In this document: piece by piece, positions 21,091-31,714 of the stretch
How the letters are laid out: every line of letters starts with the position of its first letter
Numbering within the stretch: position 1 is the first letter of the stretch
Source: Lepeophtheirus salmonis
Lineage: Eukaryota; Arthropoda; Copepoda; Siphonostomatoida; Caligidae
Assembly (NCBI RefSeq): GCF_016086655.4
Contig: NC_052136.2
Span: 51,018,492-51,082,491 of the forward strand
Direction of reading: 5' to 3'
Length of the DNA stretch: 64,000 nt
Position numbers and translations under genes: made by a program
Notes under the pieces: generated by a model
What the model saw: only the letters and a program-made list of their open reading frames with translations
Told to the model about the DNA's origin: nothing
Database searches by the model: none

Positions 21091-23410
21091 AACATATTTA
21101 TATATTTGTATAAATATGGGCTTCCTCGAATTAAGAACACTGACCTCTTATGCTACAAAATTACATCAACTGATAAATGTTTAACTTATATCTATGTTAA
21201 TTGTTAAAAATTATGTTATATATAAGTCATTGACAATGTCATTAATCGTCAAAAATAATAGAATTCTTTGTTGCTAGGTATTAATTGAGTAAAAGTACTT
21301 AACTGACATTACATAGATTGCAAAAGTTAAATAATTATTTATGTTTACCCAACTAAAAAAAAGAAGAAGAATGAATTTAATCTAGCAAAGACAAACATTA
21401 ATTTACTAGCGAACTAAGAGAGCGTCAGCTCTGTATGCGGGGGTGTCCGTAGGGGCTATTGTCCCTCCAAATTAAAGAATTTTTGCTCTTTTCTAGAATT
21501 TTTTTTCGTCCTTCGGGCATATTATGCAGTAGAGCAAAATATTTAATTTTTTTGTGAATAGCTATGGATTTTTCAAATTTTTTATGAAACTAAGCCCCCT
21601 GCTAACCCCCCTTGTATGAGTTCCGGATTTTTAGTTACACCACTAATTTAAGTATCATTTTTTTATTATAATGAATAGGGTGATGAAATGTCCTCTTTTT
21701 AACCTCCCGGTGATTTTTATTAAAAATCATGAAATGTTCGGGATTTTAGTGAAACAAACGGTTAAAAATCTACTTAAAATCAAAATTTGTTACCATAAAT
21801 GATTAAAAGATCATAAATATATTATTTATTCAATAATCCTGGCCACAGATTGGGCCACGTGTCCTCATTTTTGGAAATAAAAATATTTTCATCTTAATAA
21901 TATATAGAAAATTATACGGATACTTTGGAATATTGTATACACCATATACTTTTTTGAGTAATATAGTTTTAAAAACTGACATAACACATCTTGAAAAATT
22001 ATTAGAGACATTAAATTAAATGGATTGTGAATTAAATTAAGCTTGTTTATATTTTAATAACTAATAATATTATTTATATTTTGTTAATAGGCGAATTAAA
22101 ATTTTATTACACTAATAAGAGTTTTTTATTAATAAGAGCAGATCATTGCTAGGTATAAAACACTTATCGTTTCATGCGAAATTAAAATAACTATAAATTT
22201 GTTTTTACAAGACAAGGAGATACAAATGAAATTATTTACTCAGTTTATATTAGGAAATGATCAATATATAATAAACAATGGGAAAGCGAACTTCTTTACA
22301 AATCATTTAACAATAAATAATCATATTTATTGTCATTGAGAGGGCTAAAATGCAAGGGTGAATGATAATTTTGAGAGAACATTTGATATTGTGAATAAAT
22401 CATGTAACTAATAAATTTTGACTAGATACTATTTTCCTACACCATTCAATTCTGTGATTATTATATCTGCTCAAAAAGAAAGGTTAAATAACGGATACTG
22501 ATAAGGTGAAAAAATTAATTTATCATACAAATTTTATAAGGTGATAGTTAGGGTATTAATCTATTGGTTCTCCCTCGTATTCTTTTTTGACGAAATTTTA
22601 AGGATCCTTTAACCCATAATAATCGATTATCATACAGAATATAAGTATGTAAAGACCATCCTAAAAGTATAACTACGCTTTTAATCAAATATAACTTTAA
22701 TACAGTACTTAGTTAATGTCTACTATTTATACGAATAATAACGTCAATAATGATGTATTATCCTGAGCATAAATGAACAAATCAATCATTCGTGTTCAAA
22801 AAACCTTCACTAATTATGTTTTTCAATATGATTATAATAATTTTACAACCCAAGTTCAAGAGCATTTCTTTCTAATCTCCTTCTCTTTGAAAAAGTATGC
22901 AATAATATTTTATTCTATTTATAAATTATATTTATTCTATTTTCTATCAGTAACATTTTAATTCAAGTTATTGGTATGATTACTCAGAGGTTCTTATACT
23001 AGGTAATATACAATCTGTCCTTTGATTCAACCCCAAATGTAGAAGAATCCGAGACTGAAATCATAACTTTGGACTCACCCTCTATAAAACTCCGTGACTT
23101 TTCATATTTCTCCAATAAGTAACTACGACTATATTTTCTTAGCGCAACGGATCGAACACATTTGGAATTTTTGAAAAATCCCCTTATTGCAATCATTTTG
23201 ATAACAAACTAACATTCAACAACGATTAATCATGGAATAAATAATAATAGTCACTTTCTCATTCTTTTTGATTCTCTCATCATCTATGTTGACATTTTCT
23301 GAACTATTACGTTTACGGTCGAGCCATTTTTCTATATTTCTTTAAATACGCCAGTTGTCATACGCTTTCCCGGGAAGTTTTATTTAACCGAGACAGATCA
23401 TGAGCTACCA
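21091..23410. other. Gene-free AT-rich stretch with repeat fragments
   Basis: At 21,440-21,610 the words GGGTGTCCGTAGGGGC, CCCTCCAAATTAA and later AAGCCCCCTGCTAACCCCCC match, with changes, an inverted segment at 57,290-57,425 and a short block at 52,165-52,200. At 22,650-22,740, AACTACGCTTTTAATCAAAT and TAATACAGTACTTAGTTAATGTCTACTATT recur at 36,545-36,610. A 62-codon plus frame (22,773) and a 65-codon minus frame (22,999) show no motif. No gene is supported. Confidence 0.4.
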
Positions 23411-23488
23411 ATTCAAGGTAGTGATGTGCCAAATAATCTCAAAATATGGGTATGGATGTGTGTAGCATATTATGTCCAAATTTACGGA

Positions 23489-24236
23489 TACAGGGTGAGG
23501 ACTCAAAGATTAGAAAATTTTAAAAGCCGTTTTCACTTCTACATATTTTTATAGCAAACTTTTGAAGCAATGTTGGTAATTCAACAATTTTTTACACTTT
23601 TTATTCAATATGCCCCACTCCATTATGAATGATGTCTTCTATACGGGGACGAACAGAAGCACAGCTGGCCTTGATGAAGTCCGTAAACTAGTTGTTCCAC
23701 GTACTTTAGAGCATCGACATTCGAGTGAGAAGTCTTGTTTGCCCTCTAATAAGCAGCGAAGTCTAGGGGGTTCACGTCGGGTGAGGACGAAGGCCAGAAG
23801 TCTGCCGACCAGAAGGAAGCAATGTTCTCCCTACAGAAATGCGGCACCTTCTTGGACGTGTTTGCCGGGGCGTCGTCTTGGGTAAACACATAGTTGTCCC
23901 TGAGGAACATGTTCTTCAGCCATGGTACCCGAGGACCTTGTAGTAGACATCCGTGTTGACTTTCTCGTTGGCCTTGAAGAAGTATGGAGGCATGATCATT
24001 TCCCCTGTTCAGAACAGCGCCCACTTTGAAAATCTTCTTGTGCACGCAGAAGATCGTACACCCTCTGCCGTTTTGCTTGTTGCTCGTACTTTTTTAATCG
24101 AACAAAAAGAAAACAAACATAAAATTTTAGCCTTTTCTGAACTCTTTGAATTGCGCCAAGTACAAAATTGGGAGACTTTTAGAACTGAGGCTAGACAGGC
24201 CCGAAGAGGTTTCTAATTTTTAGTCCTCAACCTTTA
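23489..24236 (-). mobile_element. Deleted mariner-like element with TIRs and TA duplication
   Basis: Ends at 23,491 and 24,234 are inverted copies (left CAGGGTGAGGACTC, right inverted AAGGTTGAGGACTA, both continuing to ATTAGAAA). TA dinucleotides flank both sides at 23,489-23,490 and 24,235-24,236. The length of about 744 bp is well short of the roughly 1.3 kb of a complete element, so internal sequence has been lost. The coding remnant reads on the minus strand. Confidence 0.85.
23600..24130 (-). pseudogene. Mariner-like transposase catalytic fragment
   Basis: The minus-strand frame 24,045-23,746 holds KIFKVGAVLNRGNDHAS, then after a shift PYFFKANEKVNTDVYYKVL, then back in the first frame WLKNMFLRDNYVFTQDDAPA with the second catalytic Asp. 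NTSKKVPHFCRENIASFW and SPDVNPLDFAAY with the third Asp follow. Counting gives 37 residues between second and third Asp. Further C-terminal pieces (TSHSNVDALK) lie towards 23,700. The N-terminal DNA-binding part is almost gone, and at least two frameshifts are present. Not functional. Confidence 0.85.
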
Positions 24237-24301
24237 TATTATGCGAATATGTCAAAAGTATGGATGTACTTAAGAGTATTCAATACATCACTAATTCAAA
24301 G

Positions 24302-24875
24302 TGTCATCTGTCCTCTCGAAATATGGAGGATAATTTAGAACTTAAATTCTAGATTACCGTACATCAGTATCTAAGAACCATAAAAACTTGAGTAACCGGA
24401 TCTGTGTAATTCACAAATGGAAAAGGAATAAATAACCAAAACATATCTCAATGTTAATAACGTAACCTCGACTCGCTTAATTGACGAGAGGAGCATATTT
24501 ATTTCTATGCTGGAAAAATACACGATATTCTAAAAAATTTCCTTTTTTTTTTTTTTTCATAATTCTAGAAACAAATAAATTAACAATAAAGAATATATAA
24601 TAATTGCCTTTCTAAGACAGCCATTCTGGACAAAAACAAGAAGAAGAGTCAATGACAGGCGCATTTTTTGTAATTAAGAGAGTAAATGAACATAATTTAT
24701 GACTTAATCATCATCATAATAATCAAAAATATAAGGAAATTTATAGTTAAACAATATATGGAATGCATCAATGAATGTTGTTGAAGTTATCAAAATAAGT
24801 TTTGTGCAATGCAAGACAATTATTAAATCTGCAAAAAGGAATAAAAAGAACCTCAGATATTTAAGTTTTAATCCC
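24302..24875. other. 3' flank of the sorting nexin gene
   Basis: Contains the presumed 3' untranslated region of the minus-strand sorting nexin, a 15-T run at about 24,541-24,560 and AT-rich DNA. No other feature is seen. Confidence 0.4.
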
Positions 24876-26136
24876 TTACAAATCAGCTCTTAGTGTAGTA
24901 ATGGTAGATTTTAGCATTTGAGCATGAGACTTTGCATGTTTCAATTCTAACTCGGCTAGTTCAACTAAACTTTTTTGGAAGGAGGAAATCCGCCGAGTTT
25001 TAAGGATTCCTAACTCTTCTTTGGCTTTGGCAGATATATTATTGAAAGTATCGAAGCATTCCTGTTGCTCATTCTCCACTTGCTCAAGATCCTTATTTCT
25101 CGCTCGCGCCTTGTCCAAATTCTTATTTGCTGTTTCATAGTTGGACAGACATCGAAGTCTCCGAAAGAGTAAATCCTTTGCTGCAGTGGTGTCCCGCATA
25201 TGATAGCGCAGGGTATCACTAAGTTTCAGATCTTCGTCAGAGGCGACTCGAGCCTCAACACGATACATTTTCTCTAGTGTGTCAGAGAGCTTCATAAGAA
25301 AGGAGCTTAAACCATCAGATTCTGAAGAGCCAATGAGTTTGACTCCATCAGAGAGTTTATTAAAGTTATAAGCCAGAGTTCTATGAGAGGAACACATTTT
25401 ATCCGATTTACTAGTGGAGTCTCGGAGTGCAACATGATAATCTAAGAGAAAGGATTTCTCCTTATTGAAAAAGTCATCTATGTCCTTGATAGTACTGGAA
25501 AGGAGGAGTTCATCTCCAGACTTTTGGACGGAATTGAAGAATTGTAACATGACCTCTTTTTTGTTTTTCCCACGAACGTTTAGATCCTTCCCATACTCGA
25601 GGAAGATATGTAAATTGCGATCATAGCGGAATACATTGTGGATTGTGAGGCGGCATAGAAAGGCCTCATGCATGGCCACCGTTTTCTTGAAACACGCTAA
25701 ATACTCCGCCTCCAGCTCTTGCTTCATTTTATCGAACTCTTCTTTCGTCAAGCAACCTACAATAATAGAAAGAAGGAATTTCATCATGATTGTCTAGTTC
25801 CTCGAAATTTGAAATTAAGTAACAACCTTCCGCATCCCCCAATTTCCTCAACTTGTCCTTGGAAGCATCAAAATTCGGGCTTGGCGGCGGAGGAGGAATT
25901 ATGTAACCCGCATACTCTGGATTCTCTACAAACGTTCCATGGAGCCAAATAAACTCCTCATGCAAACGAACCACACTAAACTCCTCACTGGAAAAGACAT
26001 TGTTCATATTGGTTCGAGTATGAACCGTATATTTGACCCAATCCCTCTCGGAAAGCGCATCCGAAATATCCACCTCCAATAAAGAGTCCTCCTTCAAATC
26101 CACAGTTTCTATGCGAGAGCCTTCCTCGTCCAACAT
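24876..26136 (-). CDS. SNX6: Sorting nexin, SNX5/SNX6 type (2 exons)
   Basis: PX-BAR protein of the retromer-associated (ESCPE-1) coat that tubulates endosomal membrane and returns cargo to the Golgi or plasma membrane. Exons on the minus strand are 26136-25827 and 25759-24876 with a 67-bp GT-AG intron in phase 1, giving 397 residues. Human SNX5 and SNX6 are about 404-406. The PX domain occupies about residues 20-165 and includes FSSEEFSVVRLHEEFIWLHG and the loop IIPPPPPSPNFDASKDKLRK that distinguishes the SNX5/6/32 group. LTKEEFDKMKQELEAEYLAC follows the junction. The BAR domain (about 175-395) is helical with LSDTLRYHMRDTTAAKDLLF and ends LVELAELELKHAKSHAQ. Choosing SNX6 over SNX5 is a weak call, since invertebrates usually have one gene for the group. 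No disabling change seen. Confidence 0.94.
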
Positions 26137-26720
26137 CGTCTTTAGTTAGTCAATTTGTAACGCGAGTGTCTCCAGATTCCTCCCCCTTTACTCGCTTCAA
26201 ATAATAATGAGTGACAGAACTTAAATGAATTCAATACGAAATTCTGTGTGTAGGTAGGTTTGGTCGGATAGAAATCATTTCATAAGTCAGTAAATGAAAA
26301 AAAAGTATTTTTCATTACGTCAAGCACTCCACATTAACTTTCCCTTTTTCCAGCCTGATCCTCCAAAAGAGGTTGCGCGTTTCAAAAAGGCTCAAAATAT
26401 TCACTACGCCTACACCTTTTTGAAGAAAAACTCCTATTGCTTAATTTTTCCTACCTACTACAAGTTTTAATTTTACAAACCCGCACGACACGTCTTTAAA
26501 TAAAGCATCTTGCAGTTACATACACACAAAATTGAATGAAATGGAGGTATAAATCAAATTTATCCATTCACGTCACATTTATAATTAATATTCATAGAAT
26601 TCTTATATCTTTGGTTTCCATTAAACCGCATGATAATACGGAAGATAAAAATAAAGTTTAGAGTACTTTCAAAAAGTAATATTCCATTCATTATAAAATA
26701 ATGTATTCTCTACTGGAAAT
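26137..26720. other. Upstream region of the sorting nexin gene
   Basis: Presumed promoter and 5' untranslated region on the minus strand, pyrimidine-rich close to the gene (26,165-26,200). No TATA box or other clear motif. No coding signal. Confidence 0.35.
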
Positions 26721-26722
26721 TA

Positions 26723-26890
26723 CAGAGCTGTGGACTCGAGTCACATGAGTGGGACTTGAGTCAGACTCGAGTAATTAATCTAACAACTTGTAATTCGAGT
26801 CTGACTTGAACTAAAATGACTCGTGACTTGACTTAACTTGGGTAAAGAATGACTTGTGACTCGAATCAAACTTTAATATAAATGCATGGA
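26723..26890. repeat. GACTCGAGT-word repeat, probable truncated hAT-like MITE
   Basis: Starts CAGAGCTGTGGACTCGAGTC and contains repeated variants of GACTCGAGT, ACTTGAGTC and TGACTTG on both strands over about 165 bp. Such arrays of short inverted words next to a CAG-starting terminus are usual in non-autonomous hAT elements. No inverted right end (CCACAGCTCTG) was found, so it is incomplete or its right end has diverged. Confidence 0.5.
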
Positions 26891-27540
26891 CATGTCACGC
26901 TATCGAGACATCCATGATAAATTACTTTCGACTCGTAGGGGGTTAAATTGTATATAAATTATAATGTTAATGTATGTAAAAACAATTTTAGAAAAGTAAA
27001 ATATATTGATACACTGAGTGGGGACAAGATATTTAGAGTATCTCTACGTATTTTGAATGGTGAGAAAAGTTGGATCAGCTAAACCAAGGACTACCAGAGA
27101 GATGGACTGGAGAGTGAGACATAATTGAGTTAGCTTTTATGAGAAAAATCATCCGGGTAAATGATTGATGTCTGCAGTCCTTTTAATTTTATTTTACTTG
27201 AAGATGGGAGTGAGAGAAGAGGATAATTGGAACTAAGCGGAAATACATTTCATCCATGGTCATTGCGATGGATTTTTCGTAAGATGCATTTGGATAAATG
27301 GATCTGCATCCTCCCATTTTCTCGTTCCGAGGAGTTTATATTTTTACATTTTAATATCTATCCACACGCCTTCTAATCATTTATTTAACGTCATTTTCTG
27401 TTCAAGGGATCTCTCCTCTTTGTACCTCACTCGATGGATCTCATCTTCTTTAATGGAAGGATCGTTCATTGTGCATATACCACTTCACTTCAAGGTTTAT
27501 GATAGTGACTTTTGACCTTTTTAATCATTGTCTCTATACG
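26891..27540. other. Unassigned repeat-like DNA
   Basis: Words such as GATACACTGAGTGGGGACAA (27,010) and AAGTTGGATC recur with changes at 29,725-29,780 (AATACACTGAATGGGGGAGG, AAGTAGGATCC), so part of this stretch is a dispersed repeat. No protein signal. Confidence 0.35.
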
Positions 27541-27905
27541 TAAACTTCTCCAGATCTTCTTCGAAATCATCGTATACTTCTATAAATTAATATGTAAAAG
27601 TAGTCTACTTAATTTATGAAATCTTTTATCCTACCTACTTTAACTTATAAGAACTAAAAAGTTCCATCAACATACAAAATAAGTGAAAAAAATTATTGAC
27701 TTATAATGTGCCTCTCTTTTCTTGATATTTTGCTCTGCAAAGAATCTTTTATTCTGCTATAACATGTAAATAGTTATTGGGAACTGTAAAGCGATAATGT
27801 GTATAATAAAAAGTATAAGTGACTTCTTAACTTCGTTAAACTTATACTGGAATATCTTAATGTCATTGCAATTCCCAAACTTATTAAGTCTGGAATCTTT
27901 TCGTA
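27541..27905 (+). repeat. Dispersed repeat family A, short copy
   Basis: Shares the block at 27,545-27,585 (CCAGATCTTCTTCGAAATCA) with 8,785-8,825 and the block 27,700-27,900 with 9,230-9,320 and 9,700-9,900. That includes GTATAAGTGACTTCTTAACT and CAATTCCCAAAC against CAATTCTCAAAC. Compared with the 8.8-10.4 kb copy it lacks several hundred internal bases. Non-coding. Confidence 0.6.
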
Positions 27906-30335
27906 TTTCCTCATCATTATTTGGATAAGGTTATATAATTTCTTTATAAATTTTATATATTCATATTCCTGATCTTAACTTTGGTTAAATGTTTTAATGA
28001 AAACTATATTTGGATTACATATAAATTATAGTACATTTTATTAATCAAAGAATATTTACTAGATTTGGCTCCAATTTTGCATTCATTATTGAAAAAACTT
28101 TATTTATACTTAATAAATATTTACAATTTATACATAATTCCGAGGGATTTTGGTAATTTCTTTGTATTACAATATCAGAGACTTCTTCAATCGTAAATTA
28201 ATCAAAGGTAGATCCGTAAAAATGCCTTTTTCGTTATCATTAATGAGTGAATATGAAAATTTCTTGGGTTATGTATGACAGAATGCAAGGTTGAAATTAA
28301 TTATTTTAAACTCTCTTCTACTCTATTCCTATTTAATGAAGGTTTTCGACAATTATTTTTCTTATTAAAATCAAAAATTTAGAGCTACATCCTATGTCAA
28401 TAGCCATCGTCCTAAAGGTCGATGACCAAACATATTCTCTTTAATGTACTGAAACAAGTATTTGCGTTATTTAAGTAAATATATAATTTAACAGAAATTA
28501 TTATGTGGCAAAGTCTAGAATGATCGGTAGGAGTTCAATTAGGACGTCTAGTAACCTGTTCGAATATCCACAAAATTTAGATTGTGGTTGACCACCAAAT
28601 GGTATATGTTTCCAAAGTTAAAGGGGATTGGAGAAACTAGTCATTCTATACCGAACTATATTTAGAGCTCGGAGAGAGATTTAACCATGAATCATACATT
28701 GGAGTAATGAATACTTCACATAGAAGAAGAGAAGGAGTACGAGAGAGATACAATATGGGGTATTCTTATGCTTTTAATTCATTGATAGGTTTATTATTTG
28801 AAATAAGACTAGATTGTAGTGAATTTATTTCTTGAGTTCTTTGTTTGTTATGTTATGTAAATCAATGACACATAAGGACTCAAATGAATGAAACAGTTTT
28901 TTTTAAGAATATTAGGAGATGAAATAGAGTAGACTTTCAATGGAAGAAATACAGAGGAAGGATGATAAGTCGCTTTGTTCCTCACTGAATATTTCTTTCC
29001 AGTACTATTGACCCTGATTAAACATATTCTTAGTTCTTGTAGAAGTATACAATGATTCCATACTGATACAACTTACAAAATCTAGAGGGACGGATGTGTA
29101 TTTGAACCGATTGTTGATGAAGTTACAGATTTTGACGTTTAAGGACACCCGCACAATGACTGATACTTCCATCAAATGAGATGATATCCATCGAGTATGG
29201 GGCAAGAACCTTTTCTGAAGAGATGAGATCCCTGAACATGATGGATATCCTAATGTCATAAAGACCTATGAATTCAATGGAACTACGAGTGGACTCAGAT
29301 GCCTATTTCTGGATGTTTTTCGTAAAAGATCAATCCAAAGAATCCTTATTGTCTTAGAAATAATTAATTTGATGACTAAAGTTTATCACGGGAACTTTTT
29401 TTTCGCGAAAAAGTGCCGAATCATCTTATTTCTTCCCCTTCACCCGATGAAGTAGTTAGAATGTAAGGGGTTTCGTAGCGCTTCTTATTCTCTCTTCTTA
29501 GATATTATTGATTGGAGGTATCCATGGAATGGATTTGATTATCTTGCCGAACTGGATCCGTTATATTCCTTATATTTTGGCTTTTATTAATATTACAGAG
29601 GGTGAGGACGGAGCGAGGTTTCTCTTCCTAATTTATTTTTCTATTTTATGTGGGTCTGTTTATCACTCTCTTCTCCCTCATAATTTTTTTTGGTATCAAT
29701 CATATTAAAGAATGCCAAATATTCTAATACACTGAATGGGGGAGGGAAAAAAAGTGTATGAAACATGAAAAGTAGGATCCACAATCATGGGACTTACTTA
29801 CACAAGTAGACCACAGAGTGAGAGACAGAGATAGAAAGAGACTAATTCCCAAGGTGGTAGATAATAAAGGTATGTCGCTCACGACTTATATAATTTGACA
29901 GAAGTAAGCAAGCCCATTCTAATGACGTCACATATGTGCTGAAAACGCTGGCCCGTACTTGTATTTTGCTCTAAAATTACAAGGAATCTAACTCAAAATG
30001 TAAGATTTGCTACTTGCAAACTAGGCACTATATAAAGGGGGAGTGGCATTTTATTTTATACTATAACCTTGTAGGAAAAAAAAATAGGTAAACATTTATC
30101 TACAGTTATGAATATATATACGGTAGAAAACTATTAGTTGCCTTGTAGTTGTAACTTTGAACAAATGCATCTAATCATTTGTGAATATTTTTCAATTTTC
30201 TTTAGATAGGGGATATATCTTAATATTAGGTATAGTTTTATAATAAAAAACAATCATTATGGCGAAGAAATCAATTATACATTAAAAATGAGTGGATATT
30301 ATTTTTTCTTAACATAAAACGCTCATTTAAAAAAA
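27906..30335. other. Gene-free stretch, scattered short frames
   Basis: A minus-strand frame of 84 codons (29,005-29,259) and a plus frame of 66 codons (29,508-29,708) have no recognisable motif. The 28,600-28,780 and 29,700-29,960 parts look repeat-like, with shared GAGAG-rich words and an ATGACGTCACATAT block at 29,917. Nothing supports a host gene. Confidence 0.3.
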
Positions 30336-31400
30336 TAAACTTACAACTAGATCTTAATTTGTTATTTATGTTGATATAGACGTTATCTTGCTAACAGAAC
30401 TGAAGATGATGCATTGAATAAGCCTCTGTTGCCTTGTGATTTTTACTTATCTCTTTAGAAAAAGATATACATTTTAGTAAATATTTGAATAATACTCGGG
30501 AAATCAAATATTAGAAAAAAATTTCACTTCTATATTGCTTGCAATAGTTTGTAATACAGACCAATGATAGTTCTACAACTAATAATATGAAGGATTTTGA
30601 AATTTTTACTCGACTGAAAACAATAACAATAACAAAGTAGCATTTGCATGTCCAAAATAAAACCGAATTAATCAATAAGATAAAAAATAAAATAATGGAG
30701 AACTCATAAATATGGAATGTAAATTTTGAAGAATGTCATTGATACTTTATTATTTTTTCAATCTATACTAAAACAATCGTATTTTATGTTTTATTAAATT
30801 TCAACTATTGTTTTCTGTAAAGGAACTTATAATTATTTAGTACGGAAAACATTTAATAAATTATTTATTGGTGTTGAGATCCTAGATCTTTGCAAGAGTA
30901 ATATTCCAATATGGTGACAAGCAATTTGGCTGTTTAGAGAAGGATTCCCGACTCAATAAGTTTAGAAATTTCAACTACATTAAGATATTTAACATAAGAC
31001 TACAGAAGTTAAGAGTTTTGCTATATATTTTGTAAAATACATTATCACTTAAAAGCTCCAAATAACTATTTATTTGTAATAGCAGAATAGAATATGCTTT
31101 GCACACTAAAATATCGAGAAAAGAGAAGCACATTATCTTCACCAGTCTAGAATCATGTTCCACTTGTTTTCCAATGACAAATGACTCAGTAGTATTAAAG
31201 CAATCAGGCGTGAGCTTGAAGTGTCCAGCTTATATAATTATCCGTATAGACCGTATATGAGGAAGTACAACTTATAAATGGAGTTCATATAAATGTGGTA
31301 GAGATGAGTTATACTTTATATACATCAAGGACACTGAAGGAATCTTATTAATGGAATAGTTTTCATAAGGCTGATTCCTTCATAGGCAATTGCCTCCAAA
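30336..31400 (-). repeat. Dispersed repeat family A, inverted copy
   Basis: Reverse complement of the family at 8.8-10.4 kb. Matching blocks, read on the minus strand, include AGTGTCCTTGATGTATATAA (near 31,330), a CTTCTCTTTTCTCGATATTT block (near 31,120), GGGAATCCTTCTCTAAACAG (near 30,940), AAAATTTCAAAATCCTTCAT (near 30,600) and TTCTGTTAGCAAGATAACGT (near 30,395). It is the longest single unit of the family seen here, a little over 1 kb. No coding capacity. Confidence 0.65.
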
Positions 31401-31407
31401 AAACCTA

Positions 31408-31714
31408 CTATGAGCCAATGTTAATAGAAATACAAGGTTATACTATAACTTATGTTTCACTTCCACCACGCTTTTAATATTGACGTCATAGTAGATGAGT
31501 GGTTGCGTGTTTTTTCAATATCTGTTTTTCTTACTCAGCAGTCGTTGCGATACATTCAATTGAAAATTCTAGCAGTTTTGACTTCATAGACTATAAGATG
31601 TTGTGTGCTTTGTCAAAATCTGCCTGTCTTGTCCAGCAATCGGTGCAATACATCAGATTGAAAATTCCAGCAAGCCTGGTCTAACCTTGTATGTCTATTA
31701 ACCTTGCTATGAGC
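31408..31714. repeat. MITE with perfect 8-bp target duplication and internal dimer
   Basis: The element spans 31,416-31,706 and is flanked by identical CTATGAGC at 31,408-31,415 and 31,707-31,714. Ends are inverted repeats: left CAATGTTAATAGAAATACAA, right inverted CAAGGTTAATAGACATACAA. The interior is a direct tandem dimer of about 98 bp: 31,502-31,584 and 31,600-31,682 both run from TTGYGTG through CAGCARTCG to GAAAATTCYAGCA. The 8-bp duplication suggests a hAT-like integration. No coding capacity. Confidence 0.8.

Larger units (their letters stand above)
23411..24301. mobile_element. hAT-like MITE with 8-bp target duplication, split by a mariner
   Basis: The element runs 23,419-24,293. 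Both ends start TAGTGATGT when read inward (left TAGTGATGTGCCAAATAATC, right inverted TAGTGATGTATTGAATACTC). The flanks are ATTCAAGG (23,411-23,418) and ATTCAAAG (24,294-24,301), matching 7 of 8, the length produced by hAT insertion. Only about 130 bp belong to the MITE. The rest is a mariner copy inserted at a TA dinucleotide. No coding capacity of its own. Confidence 0.8.

Noticed and set aside
24876..24960. Extra exon after the sorting nexin stop
   Set aside because: The frame ends at TAA with the family's usual C-terminal region complete. No donor precedes it.
29005..29259. 84-codon minus-strand frame as a gene
   Set aside because: No motif, no splice context, and it lies in a repeat-rich gap. 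Length alone is not enough.
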